NCBI GenBank assembly: GCA_963678255.2
Contig: CAXXTW010000002.1
Span: 1,240,001-1,304,000, forward strand
Length of the DNA: 64,000 nt
Origin: G963678255 sp963678255
Lineage (GTDB): Bacteria; Cloacimonadota; Cloacimonadia; Cloacimonadales; WRIO01
Reading direction: 5' to 3'
The first letter of the stretch is position 1; every line of letters begins with the position of its first letter. A model generated the notes under the pieces. It had not been told where the DNA came from, made no database searches, and was given only the letters and a program-made list of their open reading frames with translations. Below, in pieces: positions 36,734-47,153 of the stretch. The position numbers were made by a program, and so were the translations under genes.

Positions 36734-37783
36734 ATGGATTATAAAAAAATATTAATTATTCGGTTTAGCTCTATAGGAGATATCATTCTGACAGAACCTG
36801 TCATAAAATTTATAAAAATTACCTATCCTGATTCTGAAATTCATTATCTGACTAAGCCATCATTCATAGAGCTTATCTCATTATTCAATCATATTGATCA
36901 GATATACACTTGGGAAAATAAAAAAATATTAATTAATACTTTAAAAAATAATCATTATGATCTAGTCATTGATCTTCACAATAAATTCAATTCCTTCCTT
37001 GTAAAATACCTTATTAATCCCAACAAAATCGTTACTTACTCAAAAAAACATCTCTTACGTTCTCTTATTGTAAAAAAAATATCAAAAATCTCTATTGATT
37101 CTACTGTCAAATTATATCTTTCTTCCTTTAAAACCCTCAATAAAAAATTATTTAATGAAATTTCTGTAGCTGAATCTCTACCAAATACCTGCTTTCCAAC
37201 CATTCAACTATCTGAAGGCAATAAAAGAGTAAATGAAATCTCCGAAAATTATAACATCCCTGTCTCTAAAACTCTGATTGCAATATTTCCAGGAGCAACT
37301 CATTTTACTAAACAATACCCTATTGATTTGTGGATAAATTTCATCAATAGAATTCCTAATGAATGGCAATGTCAAATTGTGTTACTCGGTGGTCATCAGG
37401 AAAAATATCATGCCTCTAGAATTAAAACAGGTTGTCCAAACAAAACTTTTGATTTGTGTGGTGTTTTTTCTCTAAAAGAATTAGCTTATTTTATAAATAT
37501 GTGTAGCTTAGTGATTAGCAATGACAGTGGACCAATGCATCTAACTGCTGCGCTGAAAAAACCTCAAATTGCCTTATTTGGTGCTACTCATACATGTCTC
37601 GGTTTTAAACCTCTGAATGACAAAGCAATTATTATCCAACAAAATTTAAATTGCCAACCTTGCTCTCTTCATGGCTCTTCACGTTGTCCAAAGGGACATT
37701 TTTGGTGTATGAGAAGTATTAAACCTGAGTTCTTAGTTGATACTCTTAAAGAATCTTTAGAAAAATTTGTCTGGAATATTTAA
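36734..37783 (+). CDS. Glycosyltransferase family 9 (heptosyltransferase-like)
   Basis: This is a 349-residue GT-B enzyme likely to add a heptose-type sugar to the LPS core or a related glycan. The N terminus has ILIIRFSSIGDIILTEPVI, the usual GT9 start. The C-terminal donor-binding half has AIFPGATHFTKQYP, NDSGPMHLTAALKKP and ALFGATH. A Cys cluster near the end (CQPCSLHGSSRCPKG) fits the C-terminal pattern seen in several family members. I start at 36734 because AAGGTG lies at good distance before this ATG; the frame also opens at 36716. It converges with the helicase gene with no spacer at all. Confidence 0.9.
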   Translation: MDYKKILIIRFSSIGDIILTEPVIKFIKITYPDSEIHYLTKPSFIELISLFNHIDQIYTWENKKILINTLKNNHYDLVIDLHNKFNSFLVKYLINPNKIVTYSKKHLLRSLIVKKISKISIDSTVKLYLSSFKTLNKKLFNEISVAESLPNTCFPTIQLSEGNKRVNEISENYNIPVSKTLIAIFPGATHFTKQYPIDLWINFINRIPNEWQCQIVLLGGHQEKYHASRIKTGCPNKTFDLCGVFSLKELAYFINMCSLVISNDSGPMHLTAALKKPQIALFGATHTCLGFKPLNDKAIIIQQNLNCQPCSLHGSSRCPKGHFWCMRSIKPEFLVDTLKESLEKFVWNI

Positions 37784-40642
37784 TTACATCTTTTTAAACC
37801 ATCTTGATATTTGATTGTGAATTTCTACTGGATTCTGCATTGGTAAAATACCTGTGGGTAAAATCTCTTTAAAATACCGACCATACTCCTTCGTCGTTAT
37901 CCTGTTATCAAGTATCAAGACAATTCCATGATCGCTTTTACTACGAATAAGCCTGCCAAATCCCTGTCTCATTTTTAACAATGCATTAGGCAATGAATAA
38001 TGCATAAATGAATTTTTATTATCTTTCTCCATTTTCTCTAATAATGCTTCCACTATGGGATCACTTGGCACTTGGAAGGGCAATTTATATAATATAAGCA
38101 AAGATAATGACTCTCCCTGGACATCAACTCCTTCCCAAAATGAGCTTGTCCCTAATAATATTGCATCACCCTTATTCTTAAAATCTTGTAAAATGGAACT
38201 CCGACTACCACCTTTTCCCTGGGCTAATAACATTATATCTTGTTTATAACAAGCCTCTGAAATCTTATCATAAACAATATTGAGATCTTTGTATGAAGTA
38301 AATAATATCATACTACCAACTCGATATTTTTCGATGATACTCTTTATCAAATCTGAACTTTGAGGTGAAAAAAAAGGATCCGTATGATTAGGTAAATATG
38401 ACGCATTCAATATCAAAGTCTGTTTGTCATAGTCAAAGGGTGAAGGAACAACCAGCTCACGAACAATTTTATCTTTTAAACTATCCAATCCTAAATTTGA
38501 AATAAAATACTTGAAAGATCCTCTTAACGCCATAGTTGCTGATGTAAATATCATTGATTTAACTTTCATATAAATTAAAAAAGGTAATATAGATTTTACT
38601 TCGATGGGAGCATAATTTATCACTCCCGCAGGATATTTCTCATCCTTAACCTGCATCACAGATAACCATAATGCATAGTCCTCAAGTTCTGGTACCTGTA
38701 TTTTTTTCATTAATTGAATTATCTCAAAGATCCTTTCAGAAATACCTTCTACATTGGATAACTGAGTATCATAATCTACGAATTGACCAGAATCAATTCC
38801 ACGCATATATTCATGTATCAATTCATTCTGTTCTAATAGATTTGAAAATAGCTCAACAAGAGGTGTTAGTCCTTCCTTTATCTGTGGAAATTTTTCTATA
38901 TCTTTTATTCGTAGTTTCCCGTAATTATTCGAATCATTTGCTAAAGAGGCTATACTGACAAAATACTCATCTATAATATTCTTTTTATCCTCGATCAGAT
39001 TTAACATGGTATCAATCATTAAGACTAGATTTTCTTTCTTGGAATTAATGATCATACTTTTCATTGCCATAGTTTTTAAAGTAATTAATATCCCACTTTG
39101 ATATTTTTTCCCTACTGAAAATATTGAATGAATAAATCCATTTAAATCGGGATATGATAAACTAACCCCTAAATGCTGAGAGGCTGAATGTAACAAATTG
39201 TGAGCTTCATCAAAAATTAGATAATCTATATTACCTAAAGAAGCATTTTCATTTTGAAAATCAGATAATAGCAATGAATGATTTACTATCACTAAATTTG
39301 CTTTTTCTGCTTTTTGCCGAATATCCATTAAAAAACACTTCCCATAATGAGGACATTTTTTCCCTGAACAAAAGTGTCTGTCTGCTGATAATCTTTTCCA
39401 TATAAAAGCGTGCTCACTCCCCTCAAAACCACCATTCTCGGAAACATCTCCCGTTTTGGTAAAATGTGCCCATGTTGTAATATACATCAGACTAAAAGCT
39501 TCTATGGGTGAAAATGTCTGAATCGTATTACTCACTGTAAACTCATTAATTATATCCTGCCATTTTCGATGACATAAATAATTCTCTCGACCTTTAATTA
39601 ATACCGCTGAAAAGGGCGTATTGACTGCTTTTTCCAATAATGGTAAATCCTTAAACAATAACTGCTCTTGTAAATTCTTAGTATTAGTAGAGATGACAAC
39701 CTTTTGATTTGTTAAAAAACTAAAGCGAATAGCTGGAACTAAATAAGCTAATGACTTCCCTACTCCTGTACCTGCTTCCACTGTCAAAAATTCTTCTCGT
39801 TCCAACGCTTCTGAGATTGCTTTGGACATGTCTATCTGACCCTGTCTTAATTCATAATTCTCTAATTTCTTACTTAATAACCCATTTTCATTAAATACAT
39901 CTTCCATCTCATAGGTCTGATATACTTCGGGTTTATGTTGTATAAAATTCCTGTTTTTAAATTGAAAAACTGTCTTATCACCTTTTTCTTTTGTTAATGC
40001 ATACTTAAGTGTAAAATTTCTTAAATCTTCCAATAACTTGCTAAAACCACTATTTGTTAAGCTGTAATCAGCTATTTTACTTAAAAATGTCTGTATATTT
40101 AATGGGATATGATCAACAATAAACTCTATCAATTTAAAATATATGATTCCCGTTGTTTCTGCATCATGGATGGCTCGATGAGCACCTTCATTTACCACTC
40201 CAAAATACTCTGCTAATGTGGATAATTTAAAATTCGATAAAAACGGTAAGAATATTCTTGCTAATTCGCATGTATCTACTGTTTTATGATATAGTTTATC
40301 CATTTTTAAGGATACTAATGAGGAATTAACAAAACCTATATCAAATGGAGCGTTATGAGCCACTAATATATCGTTTGGTTTTAGAAAATCCACAAAGTTT
40401 CTAAGTGCTTTACGCTTGCTTATCCCTGTTCTTAACTGATCTTCTGTTATATTTGTTAGCTTATAAATAAATAAAGGAACTTCTTTCTCTGGTTTTATAA
40501 ATACTGAATAACGATCTGTTACAACCCCTTTATCGTATCTTATTGCTCCAATTTCTATGATCTCATCATGATACTGACTCAACCCAGTTGTCTCTGTATC
40601 AAATACTACGATTTGAAACTGCTCCGACAACTGCTGTTTCAT
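37784..40642 (-). CDS. DinG-type helicase with N-terminal DEDDh exonuclease
   Basis: This 952-residue fusion has a proofreading-type 3'-5' exonuclease at the N terminus (FDTETTGLSQYHDEIIEIG, VAHNAPFDIGFV, AIHDAETT). An XPD/DinG superfamily-2 helicase follows, with Walker A TGVGKS, the iron-sulfur Cys set LCHRKW plus FCSGKKCPHYGKC, the DEAH box FDEAHNLL and the C-terminal motif GFGRLIRS. All four cluster Cys are present. Such proteins unwind R-loops and other DNA structures in repair. The frame opens at a GTG (40654). I prefer the ATG 12 bases downstream, but neither has a strong ribosome binding site. Confidence 0.9.
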   Translation of the reverse strand: MKQQLSEQFQIVVFDTETTGLSQYHDEIIEIGAIRYDKGVVTDRYSVFIKPEKEVPLFIYKLTNITEDQLRTGISKRKALRNFVDFLKPNDILVAHNAPFDIGFVNSSLVSLKMDKLYHKTVDTCELARIFLPFLSNFKLSTLAEYFGVVNEGAHRAIHDAETTGIIYFKLIEFIVDHIPLNIQTFLSKIADYSLTNSGFSKLLEDLRNFTLKYALTKEKGDKTVFQFKNRNFIQHKPEVYQTYEMEDVFNENGLLSKKLENYELRQGQIDMSKAISEALEREEFLTVEAGTGVGKSLAYLVPAIRFSFLTNQKVVISTNTKNLQEQLLFKDLPLLEKAVNTPFSAVLIKGRENYLCHRKWQDIINEFTVSNTIQTFSPIEAFSLMYITTWAHFTKTGDVSENGGFEGSEHAFIWKRLSADRHFCSGKKCPHYGKCFLMDIRQKAEKANLVIVNHSLLLSDFQNENASLGNIDYLIFDEAHNLLHSASQHLGVSLSYPDLNGFIHSIFSVGKKYQSGILITLKTMAMKSMIINSKKENLVLMIDTMLNLIEDKKNIIDEYFVSIASLANDSNNYGKLRIKDIEKFPQIKEGLTPLVELFSNLLEQNELIHEYMRGIDSGQFVDYDTQLSNVEGISERIFEIIQLMKKIQVPELEDYALWLSVMQVKDEKYPAGVINYAPIEVKSILPFLIYMKVKSMIFTSATMALRGSFKYFISNLGLDSLKDKIVRELVVPSPFDYDKQTLILNASYLPNHTDPFFSPQSSDLIKSIIEKYRVGSMILFTSYKDLNIVYDKISEACYKQDIMLLAQGKGGSRSSILQDFKNKGDAILLGTSSFWEGVDVQGESLSLLILYKLPFQVPSDPIVEALLEKMEKDNKNSFMHYSLPNALLKMRQGFGRLIRSKSDHGIVLILDNRITTKEYGRYFKEILPTGILPMQNPVEIHNQISRWFKKM

Positions 40643-40664
40643 TATACTATCCACAAGTTGCCAA

Positions 40665-43600
40665 CTACTTTTCGTTTATGTTATAACGTTTTAATTTCTT
40701 TATCAAACCTTGTCTGCTGATACCTAGTATCTTTGATGCATGACTTTGATTCCAACGGGTATCTACCATGGCTCGTTCTATCATTTTCTTTTCCAATGAT
40801 TCAACTGCATCTTTTAAGGTCATTTTTGTATTCAATATTGAAACTGTTTCTGAATTATCTGAAAATTTATATACTTCCTCTGATAAATCTGCTGGTTTTA
40901 TAAATGAGTCATTCTCTGCTAATGTTACAGCACGTTCTACTTCATTTTCCAATTGACGAATATTTCCCGGCCACTCATAATTTATTAAATACTTCATCGA
41001 CTCATCTGTGATGCCCAATACTCGTTTCTTTATCTTCTGATTGTATTTATCTAGAAAATGAATTCCTAACAATGGTATATCTGATTTGCGATCTCGTAAA
41101 GGTGGAACATCAATTCTGATAACATTTAGACGATAATATAAATCCAATCTGAATTCACCTTTTTTCACCTTCTCCACCAGAGACACATTCGTGGCACAGA
41201 TCACCCTTACATCGACCTTTTCTGTCTTTGTAGAGCCTACTCGCTTGATCTCTCCCTCTTGTAAAAAACGTAACAATTTGGCTTGTGTTGATAAACTGAT
41301 ATCTGCGATCTCATCTAAAAAGAAAGTACCGCCATCAGCTATCTCAAATAAACCTTTTTTATCATAAGTCGCTCCAGTAAAAGATCCTTTCACATGTCCA
41401 AATAACTCACTTTCCAATAAAGTCTCTGGTAATGCTCCACAATACTGAGCTACAAACTTCTTATTCCTACGATTACTGTTATAGTGAATAGCTCTGGCTA
41501 TCAACTCCTTACCTGTCCCGCTCGGTCCTTCAATTAATACAGTCGTGGGAGTATCCTTAATTTTATCTATCAATTCAAAAATCTGCATCATTTTTGAACT
41601 TTTACCTACTATATTGGTAAATTGATTCGATGACTCTAACTCTTCTCGTAAAACGGCATGAGACTTTGCCAAATTACTGTGACGAATATTTTCGATGATC
41701 ACTATGATTTGATTGCATAATGAACTTAATAGATTGATCATCTTCTCTGCAAAATAATGAGATCCATGCTTACTAAATAAAACAATAACGCCCTGTGTAT
41801 GATTGCGGATACTTAATGAAAATGTTGCAATATCATTATATTGCATAGCAAAATAGGGCTGTTTATAAGTATAATTCTGATTATTACTAAATGATTTTTG
41901 AACTAGTTCCATCATGGTATCATAATCTTTTTCATCCTGAGAATAATGATTAAAAAGCTTATACTCCCATGAATCTGGTAGATTTCTGGTATTATATAAA
42001 CACAACATACCACCATCAGCTTCTGAAAACTCTACCAAACCATCTAATGAAGTCTCTAATAATATATCAAAGTCGGTAATTGAATTCAATCGAGAAGTAA
42101 TCTCTGAAAATTTATTCAGTAATGACTCCTGAAATTTCGTCTCTCGCAATTCCAATGAATGATCTTTTGTTATCTTCTGTACCAATATATCATTTTGCTC
42201 TAAAAACTTGATAGCACCATAATCTCTCACTATCTTTCGATTATTATTCAAAATATGAAGAGATTGTTCCCAATCTCCCATATCATTCAGTAATGAAGCA
42301 TATTCAAAATAGGCTAAAGATAATTCAAATTGATTCTTAGACTCTTTAAAAATCTCAATACAATCTTCTAATAAAATCTTTGATTTCTCTACATCCTTTT
42401 TTTCTAGAATTGCACGATAATATTTTGTTATTCCAATACTAAATCTATTACTCAATTCATTGGCTGTTTTCATGCTCAAATTTAAATAATAATCAGCACT
42501 CTCAAAATTTCTCGTTTGAATGAAATACCAAGCATGATTTATACTGCCTTCAAATATCTTATCCTTTGCATTCAACGCTTTAAAAAAATCAAAACTCTCA
42601 ACTAAATAACCATAAGCATCACCAAATTTATGTAAATGAGTTAATACACTTCCCAAATTACCATATAATTCTGCTTTTAAATACTCATCATTTATGTTTG
42701 GTAATATCTCCAAACCTTTAAAATAAAGATCATAGGCTAAATTATACTCTCCCCGTTTTTCATAAAGTTCACCCAAATTGTTATATGAACGAAGAAGACC
42801 TTCCATAAAACCCATTTCTTTGGATTTATTAACTGCTTCTTCATAATATTCTATCGCTTTTGTCCAATTACCTGATTTAAAATATAAGGCTCCTAGATTG
42901 TTCAAACTGGCTATTATATTCTTAAATAATCCAAAACTAATCGCTGTCTCTAAAGATTTCTCAAATGCATCGGCTGCTTTTTCATATTCGCCATTGTCCA
43001 TATAGGTCACGCCAATATTATTGTAACAGTTACTGATATTATATCTCTCTGACAAAAGCTTTTGGATCTTCAAAGCTTCATTAAAATAATATAGAGATTT
43101 CTTATAATCTCCTTGATCATCAGCTAATCCACCAAGATTGTTATAACAAACAGCGATCCCTTCCAAATTATATCGCTTACGTTCTAATTCTAAACTAGCT
43201 AAATATAACTTCTCAGTCTGATCCCACTCTCCCTGAAACATTTTTAAAACACCTATATTGTTATAAACAGCTGCCAATCCTGATAACATATCTATCGTTT
43301 TATATAAAGATTCTGATTCTTTAAAAGCTATTTCTGCTTTCTCCCATAAATTTGAAAAATAAAAAACTTTACCTTTTATCTTCTTAGCTTCTGCTTGTAA
43401 ACTATAACGCATGACTTTGTCTTCAATTAGAATTGCACTCTCATGACCCTTTTCTACGGCCTCTAAAGCTTCTGCAAACTCTTCCTGCTCCATCAGCACT
43501 TCTGCTTTTAACAATTCTATCTTGGCACGCCATAACTGATTATAACTCTCTGATGAATATGTGCGAATTATCTCTAATGCAAAACTATGTGAATTTAACT

Positions 43601-44945
43601 CAAAAAGCGTTCTGGCTAAATAGTAAACGATATCCTCTAAAGGAAATCCCTGGGATACACTCAATCGAAGAGCATACCGATAATTCTCTGCTGAAGTCTC
43701 AAATCGTTTTAATTTTCTGTTTATCAACCCTATTTCTTTTAATGTCTGAATCTGTTCTTTTAATTCATCTTGCTGATCTAGTATAAACTGATAAATCTCC
43801 AATAACGAAACATGATCATTAATCTGCTTTAAATATACTATGACATCTTCAATGATCTGTATATTTAATTCTTTCTTCATAATGTAATATTTTGCCGTAG
43901 TGTATTGATCAAATTTATTCTCGTTAAAATAGTTTAATATTGCTGTTAAATACTTCTTCTGCTTATCTGAAGGAAATTGTTCAAAATAATGACTAAAAAA
44001 CTTTACTTTACGAATATAATAGGTATCATTGATCTGTGCAATAAAATGCTTCTCTAATAAACTGCTTAAGGCTTTATCAATTTTTGTAATTTTTTGCTTA
44101 CTAATCTCTAGAAGATTCTCTTTTGTGGCTAATCGATCAAATAACCATATATATACCAGTATTTCCAATTCTTCTTCATTTAAATGAATTAATTTCTCAT
44201 TGATTATCAATTCAACATTTATCTTTTTATCAATATATTTCTGTACATCAAACTTGTTAACTTTATCATTGGAAATCGAAGAAATGATTAAATGTTCAAT
44301 TAAAAATACATTACCACCTGTTATGTTCTCTAATATCTCAGCTTCGGATTCAAACTTTCGTGAATCTTTTGGAAAGATCTCTTTTAATATCTGCTTAATA
44401 TCTTTTGATTTTAAATAGACTAATGACTTCTTCGTGGAAAATGGAAAGATTTCACTCGTGTTAAAGGTAACAAAATGTACTCTCTTATCTCCTGCATATT
44501 GAACAAAATACTGTATAAAATCTATTGTGTATTGATCTAATAAGTCTGCATTATCAATTAATAAAATACAAGGTTTTATCAAATCACGCGCATTTAATGT
44601 TTCTGACAAATAAAAGAAAAAATCATACTTACTTGTTGTGTCAAAATCCCAAGCACTTCGTACATCTCTGTAAAATTCCTCATCTGTGATCCTTGTTATC
44701 ATTCGGATCAAATAACGTATCTGATTAAATGCAAAAAATTTCGGTATATATTTTAAATGAATGATGTTCTTAGATAATAATGATGCTGATAATTTCTTGA
44801 ATATATAGGACTTCCCCGTTCCCGATTGACCTATTACTTCTATTAATTGACTCTTCTCTAACTGTACGTCTTTTACAATCTCATTTATTAAGTCACTTTT
44901 CGTGGTAAGAAATTGAGTTAACGCTCTGTCTAAAATCTCATTCAT
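40665..44945 (-). CDS. ATPase-TPR-GAF sigma-54-dependent regulator
   Basis: This 1426-residue one-component regulator begins with a STAND-like ATPase (Walker A GQSGTGKS at 39-46, Walker B ILLIDNADLL about 127-136). Some 12 or more TPRs follow (about 400-900, recurring YNNLGGLADDQGDY-type units), then a GAF domain (about 960-1090). The sigma-54 AAA+ domain has Walker A GPSGTGKE near 1138, GSFTGA in place of GAFTGA, and FLDEIADIS. The protein ends in a Fis-type helix-turn-helix (SHASKILGISRQGLIKKLKR). It probably binds an effector through the TPR/GAF part and activates sigma-54 promoters. It resembles MalT-like sensors fused to an NtrC engine. The target genes are unknown. Confidence 0.9.
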   Translation of the reverse strand: MNEILDRALTQFLTTKSDLINEIVKDVQLEKSQLIEVIGQSGTGKSYIFKKLSASLLSKNIIHLKYIPKFFAFNQIRYLIRMITRITDEEFYRDVRSAWDFDTTSKYDFFFYLSETLNARDLIKPCILLIDNADLLDQYTIDFIQYFVQYAGDKRVHFVTFNTSEIFPFSTKKSLVYLKSKDIKQILKEIFPKDSRKFESEAEILENITGGNVFLIEHLIISSISNDKVNKFDVQKYIDKKINVELIINEKLIHLNEEELEILVYIWLFDRLATKENLLEISKQKITKIDKALSSLLEKHFIAQINDTYYIRKVKFFSHYFEQFPSDKQKKYLTAILNYFNENKFDQYTTAKYYIMKKELNIQIIEDVIVYLKQINDHVSLLEIYQFILDQQDELKEQIQTLKEIGLINRKLKRFETSAENYRYALRLSVSQGFPLEDIVYYLARTLFELNSHSFALEIIRTYSSESYNQLWRAKIELLKAEVLMEQEEFAEALEAVEKGHESAILIEDKVMRYSLQAEAKKIKGKVFYFSNLWEKAEIAFKESESLYKTIDMLSGLAAVYNNIGVLKMFQGEWDQTEKLYLASLELERKRYNLEGIAVCYNNLGGLADDQGDYKKSLYYFNEALKIQKLLSERYNISNCYNNIGVTYMDNGEYEKAADAFEKSLETAISFGLFKNIIASLNNLGALYFKSGNWTKAIEYYEEAVNKSKEMGFMEGLLRSYNNLGELYEKRGEYNLAYDLYFKGLEILPNINDEYLKAELYGNLGSVLTHLHKFGDAYGYLVESFDFFKALNAKDKIFEGSINHAWYFIQTRNFESADYYLNLSMKTANELSNRFSIGITKYYRAILEKKDVEKSKILLEDCIEIFKESKNQFELSLAYFEYASLLNDMGDWEQSLHILNNNRKIVRDYGAIKFLEQNDILVQKITKDHSLELRETKFQESLLNKFSEITSRLNSITDFDILLETSLDGLVEFSEADGGMLCLYNTRNLPDSWEYKLFNHYSQDEKDYDTMMELVQKSFSNNQNYTYKQPYFAMQYNDIATFSLSIRNHTQGVIVLFSKHGSHYFAEKMINLLSSLCNQIIVIIENIRHSNLAKSHAVLREELESSNQFTNIVGKSSKMMQIFELIDKIKDTPTTVLIEGPSGTGKELIARAIHYNSNRRNKKFVAQYCGALPETLLESELFGHVKGSFTGATYDKKGLFEIADGGTFFLDEIADISLSTQAKLLRFLQEGEIKRVGSTKTEKVDVRVICATNVSLVEKVKKGEFRLDLYYRLNVIRIDVPPLRDRKSDIPLLGIHFLDKYNQKIKKRVLGITDESMKYLINYEWPGNIRQLENEVERAVTLAENDSFIKPADLSEEVYKFSDNSETVSILNTKMTLKDAVESLEKKMIERAMVDTRWNQSHASKILGISRQGLIKKLKRYNINEK

Positions 44946-44974
44946 AACCCACTCCCATCCTTTATCATAAAGAA

Positions 44975-45002
44975 AATCTATCTCAAGCCATTATTTTGTC
45001 AA
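44975..45002 (-). promoter_or_regulatory. Candidate sigma-70 promoter of the sigma-54 regulator gene
   Basis: Minus-strand TTGACA (plus 44997-45002) and TAGATT (plus 44975-44980) are spaced by 16 bases and sit about 30 bases before the start codon at 44945. Confidence 0.5.
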
Positions 45003-45377
45003 CAAAGTTTTTGTTGTAAATAAAAATAACATGCTTTCTTCATCTCTTTGCCAAATCTAGCTCTTTTTAAATTAACTTTAATGTCATTCTCTCTGTAAGT
45101 TACATGATTATCATGATGATTAATAATAGGTTGAATCAATTTTAGTACTATTGTTAACTTTGTTATTCTCTCCCTTTTATTGATTTCTTTTGTACTCTGG
45201 TATCTGTAAAAATGATGTACAAATTGATTTAAATAATAATTTTTTTTCAATAGATTCTTTATTTTTCTCTCAATTTTTATGATTCTATATCGATTTTTGA
45301 AAACAATCTATCCAATGAACTCCCCTTTATTATCCCTTCATCAACTTTTCTAATATTACAAAACATTAATAAAAATA

Positions 45378-45405
45378 TTGACTACAAATTCCCATACAAT
45401 ATAAA
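45378..45405 (+). promoter_or_regulatory. Candidate promoter just outside the IS21 left end
   Basis: TTGACT (45378-45383) and TATAAA (45400-45405) are separated by 16 bases. The site is outside the element, about 40 bases before its left end, and points into it. It may once have driven DNA now to the right of the insertion. Confidence 0.4.
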
Positions 45406-45437
45406 GAATTATTCATATCTATCACCCTTGTTAATTA

Positions 45438-45443
45438 AGAATT
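45438..45443. repeat. Target site duplication, left copy
   Basis: AGAATT lies immediately before the terminal TG of the element. The same six bases follow the terminal CA at 48053-48058, which supports insertion by transposition with a 6-bp duplication. Confidence 0.75.
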
Positions 45444-45460
45444 TGAATATTCTTTTCCAA

Positions 45461-45521
45461 TAGAGCATACTATCCGAAAAGTCAGAGCCACTAGTCCGAA
45501 ATTATAGAGCCAGCTCTCCGA
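45461..45521. repeat. Left-end IS21 triple 22-bp repeat
   Basis: Three units of the form AGAGC(A/C)A...TCCGA occur at exact 22-bp spacing (45462, 45484, 45506). They are the likely multiple IstA binding sites. Confidence 0.85.
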
Positions 45522-45608
45522 TGTAATATCCACTTGTCATAATAAAAGATAATACTCCATTTTAATATATACACAAATTAAGTGTAAATACAAATTTGGA
45601 GGTCACAA

Positions 45609-47153
45609 ATGACCAATTATCGAGAGATACTACGCTTATACCGTCAAGGTATTAGTCTTCGTGGGATATCACGAAGTTTATCCTGTTCACGTAACACTGT
45701 GTCACAAGTCATTCAAAAAGCAAATGAAGCCGAATTAACCTGGCTTATTGCAGAAACCCTGACAAATCAACAAATCGAAATTCAGTTATTTCCTGATTTC
45801 TATTTAAGAAAACAGCAACAGGAACCAGATTTTGTTCAAATTCACAAGGATTTAGCCAAAAGTGGTGTAACATTATCTTTACTATGGCAAGAATATTCAG
45901 ACACATGTAGAGATAAAGAACAAATACCCTACAAATATTCTCAGTTTTGTAAATTGTATAATGATTTTTCCGTAAAAACAAAAGCAACTATGCGTATCCA
46001 TCATAAACCTGGTGAGAAAATGGAGGTTGATTGGGCTGGTCAGACTGCAATGATAAAAAATAATATCACAGGATCTCCTATTAAAGTATACATATTTGTT
46101 GCAACACTTCCTTATAGCGGATATTCATATGTAGAAGGCTTTTTATCTATGAATACCGAAAGTTGGATTCAAGCACATATCAATGCGTTCAATTACTTCA
46201 ATGGTGTTACTAAGATACTTGTTCCAGATAATCTAAAAACAGGAGTAGATAGGATTCATTGGTTTAATCCAGTCATAAACAGAGTCTACGGTGATATGGC
46301 AGCTTATTATGACACAGCCGTTATTCCTGCAAGAGTAAGGAAACCTAAAGATAAAGCAAGTGTAGAAGGAACGGTAGGCGTTATTTCGACATGGATAACA
46401 GCCTCATTAAGGAATATCCTTTTTTTTACTCTTAATGAGTTAAATGAATTAATCAAAGAAAAGCTAAATGAGTTCAATAGAAAGCCTTTTCAAAAGAAGG
46501 AAGGAAGTCGTGAGAGTGTTTTTCTGGCAGAAGAACAAAATGAATTATTACCCTTGCCTTTATCAAAATATGAACTTGCCATATGGTCAAAAACAATTGT
46601 ACAATATAATTACCATGTTTGTATAGATAAAATCAATTATTCAGTACCTTACGAATATATAAAGCATGAGTTAGACGTGAGAACTACCATTAAGACAATA
46701 GAGATCTTTTATAATGGCAACAGAATAGCTTCACACATTAGAAAATATGGTAATGCAGGACAATATCAGACTTTCCCAGAACATATGCCAGAACAGCATC
46801 AAAAATATCTTGAATGGAATACAGAAAAATTTATTGCGTGGTCAGATGAAATTGGATCAAACACAAAAGCTGTAATAAAAAGCATTATTTCCTCATGTAA
46901 AGTAGAGCAACAAAGCTATAGAACATGCATGACCTTATTGAAATCAGCTGATAAATATTCAGCAGAATGCCTTGAAAAAGCTTGCGAAAGAGCATTAACC
47001 TATTCTCCTAATCCAGGAGTTAAAACAGTTTATCAGATTTTAAAAAGAGGATTTGATATGATATCTGTTTGTTTTGAACCTTCAGAAACAGTAGCACCGT
47101 CTTGTCATGGTTTAACCAGGGGTTCATCATATTATGGGAGGAAAAAGAAATGA
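45609..47153 (+). CDS. istA: IS21-family transposase IstA
   Basis: This 514-residue DDE transposase has an N-terminal helix-turn-helix (YRQGISLRGISRSLSCSRNT) and an integrase core with catalytic Asp in MEVDWAGQ, Asp in LVPDNLKTG and Glu in KDKASVEGTVG. A beta-barrel-like C-terminal part follows. GGAGG at 45598-45602 sets the start. The stop overlaps the istB start as ATGA. The frame is uninterrupted. Confidence 0.95.
   Translation: MTNYREILRLYRQGISLRGISRSLSCSRNTVSQVIQKANEAELTWLIAETLTNQQIEIQLFPDFYLRKQQQEPDFVQIHKDLAKSGVTLSLLWQEYSDTCRDKEQIPYKYSQFCKLYNDFSVKTKATMRIHHKPGEKMEVDWAGQTAMIKNNITGSPIKVYIFVATLPYSGYSYVEGFLSMNTESWIQAHINAFNYFNGVTKILVPDNLKTGVDRIHWFNPVINRVYGDMAAYYDTAVIPARVRKPKDKASVEGTVGVISTWITASLRNILFFTLNELNELIKEKLNEFNRKPFQKKEGSRESVFLAEEQNELLPLPLSKYELAIWSKTIVQYNYHVCIDKINYSVPYEYIKHELDVRTTIKTIEIFYNGNRIASHIRKYGNAGQYQTFPEHMPEQHQKYLEWNTEKFIAWSDEIGSNTKAVIKSIISSCKVEQQSYRTCMTLLKSADKYSAECLEKACERALTYSPNPGVKTVYQILKRGFDMISVCFEPSETVAPSCHGLTRGSSYYGRKKK

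Larger units (their letters stand above)
44946..45443. other. Intergenic region left of the IS21 element
   Basis: About 500 AT-rich bases. A minus-strand open frame of 83 codons (44999-45250) overlaps the candidate promoter of the regulator gene, has no recognisable family and is not called. A plus-strand promoter candidate lies at 45378-45405, close to the insertion point. Confidence 0.5.

Noticed and set aside
44999..45250. 83-codon minus-strand open frame
   Set aside because: Overlaps the likely promoter of the sigma-54 regulator gene and resembles no family I recognise; could be a remnant but cannot be supported.
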